Source: Palsa-513 sp050010595 (GTDB taxonomy: Bacteria > Actinomycetota > Thermoleophilia > Solirubrobacterales > Solirubrobacteraceae). From it: a stretch of 64,000 bases of DNA. Of this stretch, positions 26,262 through 35,057 are shown in pieces. Under the pieces are notes generated by a model. It worked only from the letters and a program-made list of their open reading frames with translations, was not told the DNA's origin and ran no database searches. The translations under genes and the position numbers were made by a program. The number at the start of each line of letters is the position of its first letter. The stretch's first letter is position 1. The stretch is from NCBI GenBank assembly GCA_050010595.1, contig JBEKKS010000002.1:124001-188000 (forward strand), read 5' to 3'.

Positions 26262-27014
26262 ATGGAGCGATCTAACCACGGCCATGAGTTGGAGCGAGCG
26301 CCGGGCGTCGACAGGCGGCGGTCCTCGCGGCGGCTCGCGTCGATCGTCGTCGACGAGCTGGCTCATCAGATCATCGGTGGCGCTCTCCCGCCCGGCTCGC
26401 TTGTTCCGACCGAGGATGCCTTGGGCCGGCAGTTCGGTTTCAGCCGCACGGTGATGCGTGAGGCGCTCAAGCTGCTCGAGGAGCGCGGCCTGATCCGCGT
26501 CGAGCAGGGTCGTGGTACCACCGTTCAGCCGCGCGACTCCTGGAACCTGCTCGACCGCGAGGTCCTGCGGATCGCTCTCGAGTACGACGAGGACGCGGTG
26601 CTGCTTGATGACCTGATCTCGATCAGGCGGCTGCTAGAGGCCGACATGGCACGGGCAGCCGCCGGGCGCCTGACGGACGAAGATCTCGCTGCGCTTGACG
26701 CCAATGTGCAACGGATGGCCGAGTCGATCGATGACTACGCGCAGTTCCAAGCGCTTGACCTCGCTTTCCATCGGACCCTGATGAAGGCGTCGACAAGCGA
26801 GATCGGCCGGACGATTGTCGCCACGATTCACGACTATGCGGGACAGAGCCGGCGGCTGAATGCGCCCGGCGATCCTCTCTCGCTCGAACATACGCTCGAG
26901 GAGCACAGGGCGATCTACGCAGCGCTTGCCGCGTGCGACGGCGACGCCGCAGCTCGCAAGGTGTCGGAGCACATCGAGCATGCATGGGCCGAGCGCAGAG
27001 GCCTTCTCGGATAG
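26262..27014 (+). CDS. GntR/FadR-family (FCD) transcriptional regulator
   Basis: This protein of about 250 residues has an N-terminal winged helix, PTEDALGRQFGFSRTVMREA then LKLLEERGLIRVEQGRGTTV, at about 48-90. An all-helical FCD ligand domain follows, with the metal-binding pattern D...H...H (FQALDLAFHRTLM and LEEHRAIYAAL). FCD regulators often sense sugar acids or lactate. ATG at 26262 is preferred to TTG at 26256. The likely targets are its own gene and the dehydratase/ABC operon downstream, judged by the shared operator geometry. Confidence 0.93.
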   Translation: MERSNHGHELERAPGVDRRRSSRRLASIVVDELAHQIIGGALPPGSLVPTEDALGRQFGFSRTVMREALKLLEERGLIRVEQGRGTTVQPRDSWNLLDREVLRIALEYDEDAVLLDDLISIRRLLEADMARAAAGRLTDEDLAALDANVQRMAESIDDYAQFQALDLAFHRTLMKASTSEIGRTIVATIHDYAGQSRRLNAPGDPLSLEHTLEEHRAIYAALAACDGDAAARKVSEHIEHAWAERRGLLG

Positions 27015-27263
27015 CAAACGTATGCAGTCCCTCAGCGACACCGATTTAGCAATCGTCGGGTCGCTGGCTCAGAGGCATCGCGGCGGCTCGCGGCGGCCTT
27101 ACACATTCAGGGGCTTCGGTTTGCGTTAGCGCCTTCGCGTCCCGGTCGCGAGGTGCGCCCTCAGGGAGCTCGTTAATACAGCGATAACGGGCGCTACGCG
27201 GCCAGTTCGGCGTCCGGTGCGATGCTTGCTGTGGTCCTCGAAGGCCGCGAGAGCGGTTCTCAC

Positions 27264-27298
27264 TTGACTCGCTCTTTACAGACGTATTATCATCATAC
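27264..27298 (+). promoter_or_regulatory. promoter/operator of the dehydratase-ABC transporter operon
   Basis: TTGACT (27264-27269) is followed after 14 bases by the imperfect palindrome GTATTATCATCATAC (27284-27298), which contains -10 candidates TATTAT (27285-27290) and TATCAT (27288-27293). On the minus strand it shares the core TATGATG with the operator at 26243. The preceding part of this 289-base gap (27015-27263) shows no gene. Confidence 0.55.
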
Positions 27299-27303
27299 CT
27301 CCG

Positions 27304-28392
27304 ATGACTGCGCCGATGAACATCGCGTCGATCGACGTGGACTTGGTCCCCCGACCGGCTGTCAGCCCGCCGTTTGCCTGGCGCCGCGGGCTCCGTGGCT
27401 CGCATCCGGCGCGGACGACGGCGGTCCTGCGGATCACGACCGAGGACGGGGCGGTTGGCGAGGCCTACCACGAGTGGAGCGGGGCGATGCTCGCGGACAT
27501 CGTGGATCGCATACTGCGCCCGGAGCTCGTCGGTGAGCGCGCTGACCGGCGTGAGTGGCTCTGGCATCGCCTGTGGGAGCTCGATCGCACCGAGGAGTTC
27601 CCGATCTGGCTGCTCGGCGTGGTCGATGTGGCGCTCTGGGACCTCGAGGGCCGCCTGCTCGGCGTGCCTGTTCATCGGCTGCTCGGGACCTATCGCGATG
27701 CGATCCCGGCGTACGCATCGACGACAACGTTCGCGACGGTCGAGGAGTACCTCGATGTCGCCGACCAGTGCGTCGCGCTCGGCTACCCCGCGATCAAGCT
27801 TCATGCATGGGGTGACGCGCGCGCCGACGCGGACCTCTGCCAGCGCTTGCGCGCGCACGTCGGTCCGGAGATGGATCTCATGTATGACGGCTCGGCGGCG
27901 TTCGATCTACCCGACGCCGTCTACCTCGGCCGTGCGCTCGCTGAGGCCGACTACCTCTGGTACGAGGAGCCGATTCGCGAGTTCAGCGTGACCTCTTACA
28001 AGTGGCTCGCCGAGCGGGTGGACGTTCCGCTGAACGTCGCCGAGACCTCGGACGGTAGCCACATGAACACCGCTGATTTCATCGCCGCCGGCTGCGCGAG
28101 CTACGTGCGTACCAGCGCGAACCATCGCGGTGGGATGACCGGCGCGATGCGCACGGCACATCTCGCTGATGCGTTCCGGCTACGGGCGGAGCCGCACGGT
28201 CCGACTGAGCCCGCGGTGCACCTCTGCATGGCGATTCCGAACTGCACCTACTTCGAGTCCCTCGTCACCTCCAACCCGGTTGTGCGTGAGCCGCGGGTCG
28301 GTGCCGATGGACTCGTGCGCGCGCCCACCGAGCCCGGTATTGCGCTCCCGGACTTCGTTTCCGAAGCTCGCACGCAGTCCGGCAGCAAATGA
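27304..28392 (+). CDS. enolase-superfamily (mandelate racemase-like) sugar-acid dehydratase
   Basis: This protein of about 362 residues has the capping domain (AVGEAYHEWSGAML) and a TIM barrel. The barrel Lys/His segment is AIKLHAWGD, the metal ligands are MYDGSAAFD, WYEEPI and NVAETSDGSH, and the late-barrel residues are RAEPHG. It abstracts the alpha-proton of a carboxylate, most likely to dehydrate an aldonate to a 2-keto-3-deoxy acid. The substrate cannot be read from sequence. ATG at 27316 is an alternative start. It leads an operon with a sugar ABC transporter. Confidence 0.87.
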   Translation: MTAPMNIASIDVDLVPRPAVSPPFAWRRGLRGSHPARTTAVLRITTEDGAVGEAYHEWSGAMLADIVDRILRPELVGERADRREWLWHRLWELDRTEEFPIWLLGVVDVALWDLEGRLLGVPVHRLLGTYRDAIPAYASTTTFATVEEYLDVADQCVALGYPAIKLHAWGDARADADLCQRLRAHVGPEMDLMYDGSAAFDLPDAVYLGRALAEADYLWYEEPIREFSVTSYKWLAERVDVPLNVAETSDGSHMNTADFIAAGCASYVRTSANHRGGMTGAMRTAHLADAFRLRAEPHGPTEPAVHLCMAIPNCTYFESLVTSNPVVREPRVGADGLVRAPTEPGIALPDFVSEARTQSGSK

Positions 28393-28441
28393 GGACTTGC
28401 ACCTCGGATGGGGTCAACAAAGGAAGGAGAGAGGCAAGCAC

Positions 28442-29827
28442 ATGAAGTCATCAATCAGCCGTAGGCTCTGGCGAGGTCGCTCGCTCGGAGCCCGCATCGC
28501 GCTTGTCGCGACCGCGAGCGTCACGCTCGCGGGCGCGTCGGTGCTGGGCGTATCGGCCGCATCGGCGAAGTCCTCGTCGGCGCCGCTGATCGTCTGGATC
28601 GACACGTCGCGCGTGCCCTATGAGAAGGCCTACATGAAGGCCAATCCTCACGCCAACATCAAGTGGGTCATCTACAACGGCAACGAGAACGGCACCGGCG
28701 TGCTGCAGTCGAAGTTCGCACTGTGGAACCGCACCGGCTGGCCGTCGGACGCGCCGGACGTGATGTTCGACACGCAGAACTACGACGCGGTCCAGCTTGG
28801 CTCGGCGCCGTACAACGACCTGCTCAACCTCAAGAGCTACGTTCCGAAGAGCGTGCTCAACAATTTCGCGGGCACGTCGATGAAGGCCGCCTGCACAACG
28901 CCGACTGGCCAGATCATCTGCCTGCGCAACGACAGCGCAGCGGAGGTGCTCTGGGTCAACCCGACGCTGTACAGCCAGTTCTTCGGTAACGCACCGATTC
29001 CGACCACCTGGCAGCAGTTCTTCGCGGACGGTACCGCGCTGAACACAGCTCACCCGGGCTATCTGATCGGGGCGCTGGGCGACGGGTTCGACGTCGACGA
29101 CTACCTCCTGTGGGCCAATGAGTGCCCGCTGGACCAGGTCATCGGGAAGAGCACGATTGAGATCAACCCGGCCTCGGCCAACTGCACCTCGGTCCTGAAC
29201 GCGCTCGATTCGTCGGGCGATATCGGCAAGTCCTACAGCGATGAGAGCATCTTCTCGGTCAATCCGCAGAAGCTCGTAATGGCCGTCGGAGCCCTATGGG
29301 AGGGTACCGCGGTGTTCGAGACCGGAACGTCGAGCGGCGTGCCCAACGGCACGATGGTGGCCTATCCGGCGCCGAAGGCGACCAACGGCGCCTCGGTCAC
29401 GGGCGATCTCGGTGGCGGTCTGTGGCTCGTCTCGAAGCACAGCCCCAATCCGAAGGCTGCAGCTGCCTTCGCGCAGTACATGGCAACGAGCCCCAACATC
29501 CAGAAGGTCGGCGTCGACGCAGGCCTCCCGCAGTACGTGCCGGATGAGTCGAAGTACGTCTCATCGCTCAGCAGCGTCTTCGCTGATCCGAGCGTGACCG
29601 AGGCCACGTGGAAGCAGGCCGCGGCACAGGTGTGGGATGGTTGGAGCCCGGTGCCGTGGAGCACTGACAACGTCTGGGCATCGACCAACCTGTCGGCGAT
29701 CACCGCCAACCCGCCGGCGAGCGCAACGTCGCAGCTCGTGCCGTACGCGGAGGCGCTGGCGAACCAGGCTCGCCTGGCCGGCTACACGGTCAAGAGCCCG
29801 AACTCGTCCGTCGCTACCGGGTCCTAG
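28442..29827 (+). CDS. family-1 extracellular solute-binding protein (sugar ABC transporter)
   Basis: This protein of about 461 residues has an N-terminal signal sequence ending in A-x-A (SAASAKSS). Blocks include LIVWIDTSRVPYEKAYMKAN, NDSAAEVLWVNPTLY, and GGGLWLVSKHSPNPKAAAAF, which is typical of carbohydrate-binding proteins of the MalE/UgpB group. No lipobox Cys is present, which is odd for a Gram-positive envelope. AAGGAAGGAGAG precedes the ATG. It is followed by a strong hairpin and then two permease genes. The ligand is probably the acid or sugar handled by the adjacent dehydratase. Confidence 0.92.
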   Translation: MKSSISRRLWRGRSLGARIALVATASVTLAGASVLGVSAASAKSSSAPLIVWIDTSRVPYEKAYMKANPHANIKWVIYNGNENGTGVLQSKFALWNRTGWPSDAPDVMFDTQNYDAVQLGSAPYNDLLNLKSYVPKSVLNNFAGTSMKAACTTPTGQIICLRNDSAAEVLWVNPTLYSQFFGNAPIPTTWQQFFADGTALNTAHPGYLIGALGDGFDVDDYLLWANECPLDQVIGKSTIEINPASANCTSVLNALDSSGDIGKSYSDESIFSVNPQKLVMAVGALWEGTAVFETGTSSGVPNGTMVAYPAPKATNGASVTGDLGGGLWLVSKHSPNPKAAAAFAQYMATSPNIQKVGVDAGLPQYVPDESKYVSSLSSVFADPSVTEATWKQAAAQVWDGWSPVPWSTDNVWASTNLSAITANPPASATSQLVPYAEALANQARLAGYTVKSPNSSVATGS

Positions 29828-29895
29828 TAGGTATTAGTCGGTAACTGCAGTTCAGTATCAGTAACGCGATGACGATTCTTTCGGCTACGGTTGTT

Positions 29896-29923
29896 CCCGG
29901 CGGGCGCATCGGCGCCTGCCGGG
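29896..29923 (+). promoter_or_regulatory. intercistronic hairpin between binding protein and permease genes
   Basis: CCCGGCGGGCGC (29896-29907) and GCGCCTGCCGGG (29912-29923) pair over 12 bp with one G-U wobble and an ATCG loop. There is no T-tract. Its place after the binding-protein gene fits mRNA 3'-end protection or partial termination, so that the binding protein is made in excess of permease. The function is inferred. Confidence 0.7.
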
Positions 29924-29960
29924 GGCACCGGGTCGAGGGACGTCGCGTGTTGGTGATGCG

Positions 29961-30902
29961 ATGACCGGTCCCGCGAGCACCACGGCTGTCCCGCCGGTAC
30001 GCTACCCACCCGTCGAGGGTGTCCGGGCCAGGCGGGCGCGGCGTGAGCCTGGTAGCTCACGCACGGCGGGCTACTTCTTCGTCGGCCTCTACGTCGTGCT
30101 GCTCCTGGCGCTCGGGATCGCGCCGGCGGTCTATGCGATTGCGCTGGCGCTCAGCACGCCGGGCGGCATCGGCGTCGCGCATTTCGTCAACACGTTCAAC
30201 TTCTTCGAGTTCGCGCCGGCTTTCGAGCACATCGTCGAGTTCGAGGCGATCTGGCTCGTCAGTCAGACGGTCTTCGTCGTCATGCTCGCGCTCATGGTGC
30301 ACCCTTTGGTTCGCCACGTCAGCACTGTATTTCGGTTCATCTTCTACCTCCCGGGTGCGATGGCGGGCGCGGCGAGTGCGATTGTTTGGCTATTCATGTT
30401 CACCCCGAGCGGAAGCCCGTGGGCTTTCATCTTGCATGCGTTCAATTACCAGGTTCTCTCGAACACGGTCGCACTCGGAAACCTCCCCATGATCTTCGCC
30501 ATCATGGCGTTCTTCACTGGCGCCGGGGGGTGGATCGTCATCATGTACGGCGCACTGAACAACATCCCTCAGGAGCTGATCGAGGCCGCCGACATCGACG
30601 GCGCGAACGCGTTCCAGACCGCGTTTCGAATCAAGCTTCCGCTGATCCGCAAGTGGGTCGTCTACATGCTCGTGCTGTCGTTCGCAGCAGGCTCGCAGCT
30701 GTTCGTCGAGCCACAGATCCTGGGCGTGGCGACCAACGGCGAGATCTCGCCGCAGTGGTCGCCCAATCAGCTCGCCTACTCGCTCGCGTTCCAGTTCGAC
30801 CGGTTCAACGACGCCGCTGCGGTGTCGGTTGATCTTCTTGTGATCGGCTTGATCGTCGCTGTCCTCCTGGTCTGGCGCGGAAGGCTCTTCGAGGTCGACT
30901 GA
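29961..30902 (+). CDS. sugar ABC transporter permease (MalF-type)
   Basis: This 313-residue protein has six transmembrane helices. The EAA loop that docks the ATPase is ELIEAADIDGANAFQTAFRI followed by KLPLI. The N-terminal ~30 residues are Pro/Arg-rich and cytosolic. It forms a heterodimer channel with the next gene; its stop overlaps the next start (1-base overlap). It is clearly paralogous to the permease at 34102-34962, sharing FRFIFYLP and AAGSQLFVEPQ-like stretches. Confidence 0.95.
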   Translation: MTGPASTTAVPPVRYPPVEGVRARRARREPGSSRTAGYFFVGLYVVLLLALGIAPAVYAIALALSTPGGIGVAHFVNTFNFFEFAPAFEHIVEFEAIWLVSQTVFVVMLALMVHPLVRHVSTVFRFIFYLPGAMAGAASAIVWLFMFTPSGSPWAFILHAFNYQVLSNTVALGNLPMIFAIMAFFTGAGGWIVIMYGALNNIPQELIEAADIDGANAFQTAFRIKLPLIRKWVVYMLVLSFAAGSQLFVEPQILGVATNGEISPQWSPNQLAYSLAFQFDRFNDAAAVSVDLLVIGLIVAVLLVWRGRLFEVD

Positions 30903-31780
30903 TGCTCGCGCGACGCTACACGTACCGCCTCATCGGGTTGTTGGTCCTGCTCGTGTTCGCAGCATTCTTCTTCGTGCCGATTCTGTGGCTCGTGCTGGCG
31001 CCGACCAAGACCGACTACCAGCTAGTCCACGAGTCGCCCTTCGCCTTCGGCAGCTTCAACACGTTCGGCCATACCTTCAGCAAGGTCATCAACTACCAGG
31101 GGCAGCTGATGCTGACCTGGCTCAAGAACTCTGCGATCTACTCGGTCGGCGGTACGGCGCTCGCCCTCGCAGCGGCTATTCCGGCCGGCTACGGCCTCGC
31201 GCTGACGCAGTTCATCGGCCGTCGCGCCCTGCTCGGGATCACGCTCGTCGTGATGATCATGCCGGCCACCGCGCTCGTGTTGCCGCTGTTCCTGGAGGCG
31301 AGCGCCGTCCACCTGATTGGCACGGTCTGGTCGGTGATCCTGCCCTTCGGCTTCTTCCCGTTCGGCGTCTACCTCGCCTACATCTACTTCTCGTCCACGA
31401 TTCCCAAGGATCTGCTCGCGGCTGCGCGCATCGATGGCTGTGGCGAATGGGCCGTCTTCCGGCATGTGGCGCTGCCGCTCGCGCGCCCGATCGTTGCGCT
31501 CGTCGCTTTCTTTGCGTTCGTCGCCGACTGGAACAACTACTACTTGCCGTTCGTGATGACCTACACCAACTCCCAGTATCCGGTGACGATCGGTCTGCAG
31601 ATCCTGATCGGCTCGGCTCCGATCTTCAGCCCGACGGCGTCGGGTTATGCCGCCTCAGAGATCTATCGGCCCGACCTCGCGATGGCCACGCTGATCGCGA
31701 TCCTGCCGATCCTCATCATCTTCCTGTTCGCCCAGCGCACCCTGGTCAAGGGAATGCTCGCCGGAGCAACGAAGGGCTAG
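30902..31780 (+). CDS. sugar ABC transporter permease (MalG-type)
   Basis: This 292-residue protein has six transmembrane helices. The EAA loop is LAAARIDGCGEWAVFRHVAL then PLARP. IPAGYGLAL and LPLFLEASAVHLIG are strikingly close to the second MalG-type permease at 33152-34102. It pairs with the preceding MalF-type subunit and takes its energy from the ATPase encoded 85 bases downstream. Confidence 0.95.
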   Translation: MLARRYTYRLIGLLVLLVFAAFFFVPILWLVLAPTKTDYQLVHESPFAFGSFNTFGHTFSKVINYQGQLMLTWLKNSAIYSVGGTALALAAAIPAGYGLALTQFIGRRALLGITLVVMIMPATALVLPLFLEASAVHLIGTVWSVILPFGFFPFGVYLAYIYFSSTIPKDLLAAARIDGCGEWAVFRHVALPLARPIVALVAFFAFVADWNNYYLPFVMTYTNSQYPVTIGLQILIGSAPIFSPTASGYAASEIYRPDLAMATLIAILPILIIFLFAQRTLVKGMLAGATKG

Positions 31781-31865
31781 CGGCGGCGATGCTCAGAACT
31801 GTGACACCAGGCTCGTGCCGGCTCAGCCCGGTCGCGCTCGTCGAGGAGACATCGAAAGGACACAT

Positions 31866-32969
31866 ATGGCGACTGTGACCTACAAGGGCGCCTCGCGGAT
31901 CTATCCGAAGGCGAAGGGTAAGGCGGTCAACGAGCTGGATCTCGATATTCGCGATGGCGAGTTCATCGTCTTGGTGGGGCCGTCGGGTTGCGGTAAGACG
32001 ACGAGCTTGCGGATGCTCGCTGGGCTCGAGCCGGTCGACGAGGGCGAGATCTTCATCGATGAGCGCAGCGTTGCGCGCCTTGCCCCGCGCGACCGCGACA
32101 TCGCCATGGTGTTTCAAAATTACGCGCTGTATCCGCACATGAACGTTGCGGACAATCTCGGGTTTGCGTTGAAGATCGCCAAGGTCAAGAAGTCCGAGAT
32201 CAAGACGCGTGTGGCGGAGGCGGCAAAGATCCTTGATCTCGAGGATTATCTGGACCGTAAGCCTGGCCAGCTGTCAGGTGGTCAGCGTCAACGTGTGGCC
32301 ATGGGGCGCGCCATCGTTCGTCAGCCGCGCGTGTTCTTGATGGATGAGCCGCTGTCGAACCTTGACGCAAAGCTCCGCGTGGCGACACGCTCGCAGATAG
32401 CTGCGTTGCAGCGGCGGCTTGGTGTTACGACCGTGTACGTGACGCACGATCAGGTTGAGGCGATGACGATGGGCGATCGCGTCGCGGTGATGAAGGACGG
32501 CGTGCTGCAGCAAGTTGACGTGCCGAGCGTCCTCTATGACTCGCCGGTCAACGCGTTCGTTGCCGGTTTCATCGGCTCGCCCGCGATGAACCTACTCGAT
32601 GGCACCGTTGGAGCCGACGGGGTAGCGATCGGATCGATGGTCGTCCCGATCCCCCGCGCACTGCGCAAAGCGGCCCCAACCGGCAAGGTCACCGTGGGCC
32701 TACGCCCCGAATCGGTCGAGCTGGCTGGCGACGGTGCCGGTATACCGGCTGTCGTGAATCTCGTCGAGGAGCTCGGCGCGGAGGCGTATATCTATGCGCA
32801 GCTCGCGCACACCGCCGATGCGACTGCATTCACCGCGGCGCCGGACTTCATCCTTCGCGTCGACCCGAAGAGCGCGCCGCAGAGCGGCACGAAGATTGGC
32901 ATTCACGTCAAGGATGACTTGATGCTCCTCTTCGACGCGCAGTCCGGAGAGCGCATCACGGTCGCATGA
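31866..32969 (+). CDS. sugar ABC transporter ATPase (UgpC/MsmK/MalK type)
   Basis: This protein of about 367 residues has Walker A GPSGCGKTT, Q-loop VFQNYALYPHM, signature LSGGQRQRVAMGRA, Walker B VFLMDEPLSNLD and switch His in VTHDQ. The C-terminal ~130 residues form the OB-fold (TOBE) regulatory domain (GLRPESVEL). AAAGGACACAT precedes the ATG at 31866. It is the only sugar-type ATPase among two permease pairs here, so it may power both, as MsmK-type ATPases do elsewhere. Confidence 0.96.
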   Translation: MATVTYKGASRIYPKAKGKAVNELDLDIRDGEFIVLVGPSGCGKTTSLRMLAGLEPVDEGEIFIDERSVARLAPRDRDIAMVFQNYALYPHMNVADNLGFALKIAKVKKSEIKTRVAEAAKILDLEDYLDRKPGQLSGGQRQRVAMGRAIVRQPRVFLMDEPLSNLDAKLRVATRSQIAALQRRLGVTTVYVTHDQVEAMTMGDRVAVMKDGVLQQVDVPSVLYDSPVNAFVAGFIGSPAMNLLDGTVGADGVAIGSMVVPIPRALRKAAPTGKVTVGLRPESVELAGDGAGIPAVVNLVEELGAEAYIYAQLAHTADATAFTAAPDFILRVDPKSAPQSGTKIGIHVKDDLMLLFDAQSGERITVA

Positions 32970-33151
32970 CGCCGGGCGGGCCCCACTGAGGGGGATGACG
33001 GGCATCGCTCCGCGACTGTCCGGCTGCTAGCGCTCACGCCGCCCAGGTCGTCCCGCCGGTCCAGATCCACTACCTGGAGCCTTGCCTCGGTCGAAGCACT
33101 TGGTATGCGCCTTGCCCGCCCCGGCGTGGTCGGCGATGACTCCCTGAGGCT

Positions 33152-34102
33152 CTAGCGGAACACGCCCTCGACCTGACCTGAGCCGATCCAGCGCTGGGCC
33201 AGGACGAACACGACGAGCACCGGGGCAGACGTCACCAGGATCAGCAGCGCGATCTCGCCTGGTGGCGAAGTCGTGTGCAGCTGGAGGACCCCGAGGTAGG
33301 CGCCGACGGATTGTCCGTTGAACAGCTGAAGGGCGATTCCCAGAGCCACCGGGTAGCGGCCGGTCGTGTTCAGCGACCAGTACATGGCCCACGGCAGGAA
33401 GAAGTTCGTCCAGCTGGCGACGAAGTCAAGGAACACGATCAACGCCGAGACAGGCAGCGAAAGCGGGAGCGCGATCCGCCGAAACGCCTGCCATTCGTCG
33501 CAGCCATCGAGGCGCGCCGTCTGAAGCAGGACGTGGAAGCGCTCGGTGTGGAAGTAGAGGTATGAGAGGTAGACGCCGAACGGGAACAGGCCGTAGGGCA
33601 GGATCACGGCGAGCGGGCTCTTCAGCAGATGCACCGAGTTCGCTTCCAGGAACAGCGGCAGTACCAGCGCGTTCGTCGGGATCAGCATCACGAGCATGGT
33701 CAGGATCAATACGACCCGCCGCCCAGGGAAGTCGTGCGTTGCGAGGCCGTAGCCGGCGGGAATGCAGAGCGTGACGGCAATCGCAGCGCCGGCGGTCGAG
33801 TAGAACGTCGAGTTGCCCAGCCACAGCAGCGTGTTGCCGCCGATCCAATGACCCGAAAAGATCGCGTCCCAGTTCGCTGCCAGCTGGCTCAGCGAGCCGA
33901 ACGACCATGGATGAACGGCAAAGCTGGCAGGTGGACCGAAAAACGGGTTCGGTCGAACAGCAAGAGTGGATCGGGCGGTCGATTGGAGTAGCACCCAGAT
34001 GATCGGCACGGCAAAGAAGGCTGCGACGAGCGCCAGCACGGCGAACGCGACGAGCTGCCACGGCGAGGGGCGCCGCGCGAGCAAGCTGGCACGAGATCCC
34101 AT
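33152..34102 (-). CDS. second sugar ABC permease (MalG-type)
   Basis: This protein of about 316 residues has six transmembrane helices. The EAA loop is LLQTARLDGCDEWQAFRRIA then LPLSLP. It is paralogous to the permease at 30902 (shared IPAGYGLA, NALVLPLFLEANSVHLL and LFPFGVYLSYLYF-like blocks). ATG at 34102 overlaps the stop of the MalF-type gene (ATGA). Neither a binding protein nor an ATPase accompanies this pair; the nearest ones belong to the convergent operon. The 182 bases to the convergent ATPase gene hold no gene. Confidence 0.93.
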   Translation of the reverse strand: MGSRASLLARRPSPWQLVAFAVLALVAAFFAVPIIWVLLQSTARSTLAVRPNPFFGPPASFAVHPWSFGSLSQLAANWDAIFSGHWIGGNTLLWLGNSTFYSTAGAAIAVTLCIPAGYGLATHDFPGRRVVLILTMLVMLIPTNALVLPLFLEANSVHLLKSPLAVILPYGLFPFGVYLSYLYFHTERFHVLLQTARLDGCDEWQAFRRIALPLSLPVSALIVFLDFVASWTNFFLPWAMYWSLNTTGRYPVALGIALQLFNGQSVGAYLGVLQLHTTSPPGEIALLILVTSAPVLVVFVLAQRWIGSGQVEGVFR

Positions 34103-34962
34103 CAGTGGCCGACCTTGAATAGGCCAGTGCGCAACAGGATCACGGCGGCGCAGACCAATGCGACCAGCAGCAGATCGATCGAGATCGCGGCGGCGTAGTT
34201 GAAGTTGTCGAGGTGGAACGAGAGGAAGACGGCGAGCTGGTTCGGCGACCAAGTCTGATTCGTGGATCCGGCTGTAGCCTCGCTAACGAGCTGCGGCTCG
34301 ACGAACAGCTGCGTGCCGGCGGCGAAAGCCCCGATCAGCATGTAGGCGATCCATCTCTTGATCAACGGCAGCTTGATGTGGACCGCGGTTCGCCACCAGC
34401 CGGCGCCGTCGAGCTTCGCGGCTTCGAGCACCGCATTGGGGATCGTCGCCAGCGCTCCGTGCATTACGACGATCCAGCTCCCGGCGCCGGTCCAGAACGC
34501 GATCAGCGCAAAGATCACCGGGAGGTTGCCGGACGCGAGCGAATCGCCGAGCGTCTTGTACCCGAGCCAGCTCAAGATGAAGTTCCACGGACTGTCGCCC
34601 GGCGCCAGCACGAACAGCCAGAGCATCACGCTCGCCGAGCCGGCGAGCGCGGCCGGGAGGTAGAAGATGAAGCGGAACGCGGCGCTGACACGCCGGCTCA
34701 ACGAGTGCAGGACCAGCGAGAGGCCGACAACGAGCACGACCAGCCCGGTCAGCCAGATCGCCAGGAACGTGCCGACGTTCTCGAACGCCGGCATGAACTG
34801 GTAATCGTGAAAAGAGTTGATGAAGTTCGCCAGCCCGGTGAAGTGGGCTGTGAAGGAGGTCAGCGCGAGGTTGGCCGCGTAGCCGATCGGATAGATACCG
34901 ACGACGGCGAGCAGCGCGACGTAAGGGGCAACGAAGAGGTAACCGGACTTTCGTGGTCGCAT
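34102..34962 (-). CDS. second sugar ABC permease (MalF-type)
   Basis: This 286-residue protein has six transmembrane helices. The EAA loop is VLEAAKLDGAGWWRTAVHIK then LPLIKRW. It is paralogous to the permease at 29961. The basic N-terminus is RPRKSGYLF. It lies 95 bases downstream of the KDG kinase gene on the same strand, so it is probably the transport part of that sugar-acid operon. Confidence 0.93.
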   Translation of the reverse strand: MRPRKSGYLFVAPYVALLAVVGIYPIGYAANLALTSFTAHFTGLANFINSFHDYQFMPAFENVGTFLAIWLTGLVVLVVGLSLVLHSLSRRVSAAFRFIFYLPAALAGSASVMLWLFVLAPGDSPWNFILSWLGYKTLGDSLASGNLPVIFALIAFWTGAGSWIVVMHGALATIPNAVLEAAKLDGAGWWRTAVHIKLPLIKRWIAYMLIGAFAAGTQLFVEPQLVSEATAGSTNQTWSPNQLAVFLSFHLDNFNYAAAISIDLLLVALVCAAVILLRTGLFKVGH

Positions 34963-35057
34963 TCTGATTACGGGTCTTGCGGCCCTGCTCGCGGCGTTGA
35001 ACGTGCGGTGGGCTTTCGCTCTCGCTCTTTGCTACCCAGGCGCAGCGAATCGGCCGG

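Noticed and set aside
27015..27263. Short open frame crossing the gap before the dehydratase operon
   Set aside because: It lies partly inside the GntR gene in another frame, has no ribosome-binding site, and shows Arg-rich shadow composition.
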